Origin: Eriocheir sinensis | Taxonomy: Eukaryota > Arthropoda > Malacostraca > Decapoda > Varunidae | Direction: 5' to 3' | DNA length: 64,000 bases | Assembly (NCBI RefSeq): GCF_024679095.1 | Contig: NC_066522.1 | Location: forward strand, 12,616,253 to 12,680,252 | Part shown: positions 59,747 to 64,000 of the stretch, piece after piece | Numbering within the stretch: the first letter of the stretch is position 1 | Layout: each line of letters opens with the position of its first letter | The notes under the pieces: model-generated | What the model saw: the letters and a program-made list of their open reading frames with translations, nothing else | Told to the model about the DNA's origin: nothing | Database searches by the model: none | Program-made: the position numbers and the translations under genes

Positions 59747-60340
59747 AACAATACTTGGCTAATACAAGAGTGGAGTCAGACTCACTTTCCTTGGTATATT
59801 TGATTCACTGCAACTTGAACAGCTGATTCTCTGGTGAATGAAAAATATCACTTGAAACATATCTGTATAAGTTGTCTTTGTGTACCTTCTCTCTTTGGTG
59901 AAGGCCAACTGCCACAACCTTAGAATGGGAACTCACTTGCAATGGGAAAATCATTTCCTTCATTAAAATTAGTTTACTGAGAGGTCACTTACAGCTATTT
60001 TGAGTGTACTACAAATGTTATATATTTTGAAGTTAAAAGGATTAGTGTCACACAAAAGGGTCCTAATTGCAGCAAGACTTTGGTGGATACACAAGATCTG
60101 ACTATTTGAATTCATGTTATTCAATACATATAACCTATGGGCCGCATAAGATGGATAACAGCTTCTTATTGAATTATGTAGACATTGGCTTGCAGCCTGC
60201 TTGAGACCTGCTTGTCCTCCTAGATATCTTTTATGTTACTATTTTGCAGCACATACTTTTCATCATCATCATCATCTGATCCTGTTTTTTCTAGACATTC
60301 TTCATTCCTCTTTATCTTGGCAACTTTTACCTCTTTTCAT
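56520..60340. other. AT-rich spacer, no supported gene
   Basis: A possible Tc1-like end lies at about 56900 (TACAGTCGCCCATAAGAGTG); it is followed by about 180 bp ending in an A/AAATA-rich tail at 57090-57125. A (GA)n run lies at 59713-59743. Nothing else is recognisable on either strand. Confidence 0.45.
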
Positions 60341-60344
60341 ACAG

Positions 60345-60470
60345 GGTTACCAATTGGGTGTTGTGGCTTTGGGTTTAGGATCTGAACCCCACACCTGCAC
60401 TGGGGTTCTAACCACCTTGTCTGACTCTTAATGATTTAAGCCACTAGACCACCACACTCCTTTCCGGACC
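60345..60470 (-). mobile_element. tRNA-derived SINE fragment (family E)
   Basis: On the minus strand GTGGTGGTCTAGTGGCTTAA resembles box A and GGGGTTCAGATCCT box B, in the right order with about 60 bp between. The body is short. It ends next to a perfect 35-bp tandem duplication. Confidence 0.5.
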
Positions 60471-60540
60471 TTACAATCCAGCATACAAGATTTCAAAATA
60501 GTAGTTTACAATCCAGCATACAAGATTTCAAAATAGTAGT
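60471..60540. repeat. Perfect 35-bp tandem duplication
   Basis: TTACAATCCAGCATACAAGA plus TTTCAAAATAGTAGT is repeated exactly (60471-60505, 60506-60540), with no mismatch, so the duplication is recent or gene-converted. Confidence 0.97.
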
Positions 60541-62880
60541 TAATATACATTTTCATTCTTTTAATCAATAGTTGATAATTCAATCAATACTATGGTGATA
60601 CCACTAATTTATGTACTTGGTAATAAGTGACATTTCATTGCTGAAGAGCATGGGAACAATTAATTTAAGTCAGTGACAATAACCCAATCTACTATCCTGT
60701 AAAATTGCAGAACATTCAACAGCTTTATTCAACATGCCCTAAATGGTTGTCAGTGGCCTCAATAACTCCACTCACCTTGCACAATCATCACTTGGAATGG
60801 CAAGCAATTCGTCCTAGCATTTTATATAGTTGTCTGCCATCTGTATGTTCTGTGAACTATCAAATTTTGTACTAATTTAATAAACAAAAATTACCAATGT
60901 AAATTACCTTTCTTCTTAAATGCAACCTTGTATGTCACTAGAAGGGTTGCCAACAGTGCAGTTTTCCTATATTATTATTCAGATATTTCTGAAGAAGTTC
61001 CACAGGATATTTGTTTGTTGCAACGTGTGGTTTTATATTACCTTTTTTTTCTTTCACTCTACAGATGATATACCATAATATATTAAAATCATGTTTCCAG
61101 GGATTTTTTTTAGCATGAAAGTCCATTGGTCACTCCAACAATAACTTGAGAGCCTTGATCATGGGGCAGGGCAAGGAAACTTTCTTGGCCTTGAGGGTGA
61201 TCAGTCTTAACCCAAACAGAGAGAGGTAAAGGTGCACACATAATTATGATATGTAACATCACAAGTGGCAGATGGCTAAGCCCATCTGTTGTGGGCGAGA
61301 TGATTATGAAGCATTAACACATAAATGATGAAACAACTTTATCTAGTACAGTGCAGTAACAAAGTTTGTTATGAATATACTGAAGGTTTCCTTTTCAACT
61401 AAAGTTTAATAATCTATTTGATATGTTTCCTTTCTTTAAAAGCCTTTGATGGCATACTGTGCTGACTTCCATGTTCATCATGTGTTACACAGCCATTTCC
61501 ATGCAGATACGTATAGATAGATATTTTATTGTTTGTTTTTTTGTCATGTCATCATTTGTTCAGCACAGGCTCACTATCCTGAAAGAAGATTCAGCCCACA
61601 GCTGAATTAATTCAGTGAAATTCATCTTCTATTACCATTCCTTGCAGCATTAGAGGGGAAAGTGAGTGTGTGCTACTAACAGCTCTAATGCCACAAGAAA
61701 GTAAGGGATGTATGATTCCTGAACTAAGAGCTTGATAATAAACACAGGATAGTGTAGGCAGAATTATTGGTTCATAAAGAACACATCCAAATATTCTGCC
61801 ATGTCACTCATTAATAAATCATTGCTAAAAACTGCCCATTCTTGAAAGAGGTATGCTTATATCCTTTGTTTTTGGAAGGGGGGTAGTATTATTTTAAAAA
61901 TTCTTAATAAAAGTGTGTGTGTGTGTGTGTGTGTGTATAATGGCCAAGGCCACTAACTCAGTCAGCAGTTGCCTGATTCACCAGACAGAATAATATTTCA
62001 CAGACAAGTTGGGCAACTGGATCTCTATTTTCTATGTACATTATGTTATCACTAAACAAAAAGATAGAATAGTTACAACACTTTTACACATTACTCCATG
62101 GTATAAAGACTTTAATAATGGAAATAATTGTATATGGATGTTTCATGCTCTTTGTACAGTCTGTTTTCCTGGGACAAATTATTATTTTATGTATTGAACT
62201 CAATGTTTTTATTATTTTTTTCTTTTTATATATTTTAAAGGAAATGCATTTACTCAGAACCCATAAATAGTTTACTTTCATCATAAATAGTGTTTGAGAA
62301 TGACGCTGCGGCTGAGATTGTCCCCCGTGTCTACCAAAATAATAACAAACCACACGCACGGCCCTGCCTCCGCCTGAACCTGCTCGTTTGCTCTTCACTG
62401 CCTATTTCATCTTTACTGACTGAGGCTGAGGACAGGAGTGAATGTGTGCAGCGGCAAGTGTGTGGGTGGGTGCAAGGAGGGTTCGCGACCTTCGATTTCG
62501 GTCGCCAGTTGGGCAGGCTATTTCGGTTTCGGCCACATAATTTCTTTTTTTCCACAAAGGCAGCTATAGATAATGTGCTCTAAGCTTTTTTATTCAAAGC
62601 ATAAACCTCTACAAAGGTGAGGTAAAACACGTGTATGGCATATTTGGTAAAGTACATTCGTAAAAAATGAGATAGCTGCACCACATATGCGACCCTTGTT
62701 TCCGCTCTAAAAGGATGTTAATAATATATACTCGAGTATATATCGGAAATTATCACAGACAAATAACCATGAACTTATATTAGTAAGAATATTGGCATTG
62801 AAAATCAGTATGTATGGTAAACAAGACTTTTTTGCGGATGCCACTCGGCAGAACGCGACGCTTTGTCCAACTTGTAAATT
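60541..62880. other. AT-rich spacer, no supported gene
   Basis: A (GT)n run lies at about 61913-61936. GC rises at 62290-62540, where frames on both strands are open for 75-97 codons without recognisable domains; this could be an exon or promoter of a gene beyond the window, but evidence is lacking. Confidence 0.4.
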
Positions 62881-62884
62881 AAGC

Positions 62885-63330
62885 CAGCCAGTGCCCCCTG
62901 AAAACGATGAGTTAGTGACCATTGCCATTCACTACCATGGCCTGATCATGAGCTGGAGTCGCAATCGCCAGCAAATACCCTCCCAACATGAGCAAGGCTC
63001 GTTATAGTCGATCTTTGGGTACTGCCGGGGCCTTCATACACCCCATCCCGCTTGCTCAAGAGGGGACAACCGCTCCTTGTGTAATTCACCACGGCCTGAT
63101 CACGAGTTGGACTCGTTTTTGCCAGCAGGTACCCTCCCGACGAGAGCAAGTGCTCATTTCCGTTGATCTCTGGGTAATGCCAGGACCTCACACACCACAC
63201 ACCCCATCTCCCTTGCTCAGGGGGGACAGTAACCACTCCTAGTCAACTGAAAGAATCCGGCCTGAGCAGGGCTCGAAACGCCGCCTGTTCAGCTGTTAAG
63301 CCTCACAGTGCAGCGCTCTACCGATTGAGC
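62885..63330 (-). mobile_element. Composite tRNA-derived SINE with tandem 154-bp body (family F)
   Basis: On the minus strand a tRNA-like head begins near 63330: GGTGGCTCAATCGGTAGAGC (box A) and TTTCGAGCCC (box B). The body follows as two diverged tandem units, at + coordinates 62935-63088 and 63089-63242, each with GGCCTGATCAYGAG, ACCCTCCC and GCTTGCTC-like blocks, and a partial third at 62885-62934. Not a functional tRNA: there is extra sequence between the boxes and no closed acceptor stem. Confidence 0.7.
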
Positions 63331-63509
63331 CACCGGAGCAGTGTGCGTGTGTGTGTGTGTGTCATGATAACTTGAATTTTCTATATGTAACAGCTCACTT
63401 AAGCTTCCCTGAGCCAAACTAATACCCCAATGTTCATTTTGGGGGCTTAAAGACAGTTTTAAGCACCTTGGATTCCTGCTTCCATGTATCTATAATAGAT
63501 TCTATTGTC

Positions 63510-63720
63510 ATTATCATTATTATTATTATTCAGTCCAACCTCAGAACTCAAATTTAATTCATTCCTGAAGGCTGTTTGTGTCCTAAAAAGTTTGAGTTCC
63601 AAAGCAATTTTTCCCAAAAGAAATAATGGAGAATGAATCAATCCGCTAAAACACAAGTGCCCTAATTAATGCATAGAACAATAAGAAATGGTCGAAAAAC
63701 AATAGGTACAAAGCCAAAAA
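63510..63720. mobile_element. Possible Tigger/pogo-type MITE end
   Basis: CAGTCCAACCTCAGAACTCA and AATTTAATTCATTCCTGAAG followed by TTTGAGTTCC have the arrangement of Tigger-type terminal repeats (CAGTNNACCTCGxxxTCRAATTTAATTCGTTCC). The partner end is not in the window, which stops at 64000. Confidence 0.4.
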
Positions 63721-64000
63721 AGTACATACAAATGCAATAAAGTCAAAGTATTTTAACTGACAAGGTCCTTTTTCATGTCAATTGTAGCACTTTCAATCTT
63801 TCTCTCAGGCTTATTAGCCTCAAAATGCTTTTTGGGCACCATGGTAAATGCACAGGTATGTTACTGAAACAAAAACACCAAAAACAATAGCGAGAACACA
63901 AAGTAGGGTAATGTCACAAATGCATTACAATTGTTATTTTTACTAAAATAAAAAAATAAAAAACATTCAAAGTTTACTAGTGAATTTCTCTTCCAGCAAA

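Noticed and set aside
63245..63330. Functional tRNA gene (minus strand)
   Set aside because: Box A and B are present, but spacing and stem pairing do not make a cloverleaf, and SINE body repeats follow directly.

Overview
The window is eukaryotic nuclear DNA. Introns follow the GT-AG rule, intergenic spaces are long, simple-sequence repeats are extremely dense ((TC)n, (GT)n, (TAT)n, (TCC)n), and decayed non-LTR retrotransposons, tRNA-derived SINEs and DNA transposons are interspersed. Invertebrate-type ALDH and Axin genes together with this repeat style suggest a decapod crustacean, most likely a crab. That assignment is an inference from recall, because no marker gene fixes the species.

Two protein-coding genes can be supported, both on the + strand. 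(1) Positions 359-1582 hold the last three coding exons of an ALDH1/ALDH2-type aldehyde dehydrogenase; its 5' part lies outside the window. (2) Positions 29540-53313 hold what looks like the complete coding region of Axin, the scaffold of the beta-catenin destruction complex. I joined 16 exons by hand with consistent phases into one frame of 1,051 codons plus stop. The order is a tankyrase-binding motif, RGS domain, conserved serine-rich block, GSK3-binding helix, beta-catenin-binding helix, His-rich segment, Gly/Ser-rich linkers and a C-terminal DIX domain.

Layout: 1-1582 ALDH 3' end; 1840-2480 CR1-like LINE remnant (minus strand); 3-29 kb long spacer, rich in microsatellites, TCC/GGA-anchored minisatellites, LINE and SINE copies and CpG-rich stretches that could hold Axin 5' exons; 29.4-53.3 kb Axin, whose introns contain a Tc1/mariner-like element with long inverted arms (intron 5), a CR1-like 3' end (intron 10), LINE and Tigger scraps plus a 36-bp minisatellite (intron 11), a broken hAT element with perfect 8-bp target duplication (intron 12) and a small palindromic element (intron 15); 53.3-64 kb non-coding DNA with SINEs, a TTAA-flanked MITE and a composite SINE, but no gene I can support.

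The two genes share no obvious pathway. ALDH is a metabolic enzyme and Axin a Wnt signalling scaffold, and their order looks incidental. I found no undescribed multi-gene system. The most useful leads concern Axin expression and splicing (an overlapping uORF, a tandem NAGNAG acceptor, a weak donor after the GSK3-binding exon, four frame-preserving exons) and well-delimited transposable elements. Most long open frames in this window come from dinucleotide or trinucleotide repeats and are not genes.
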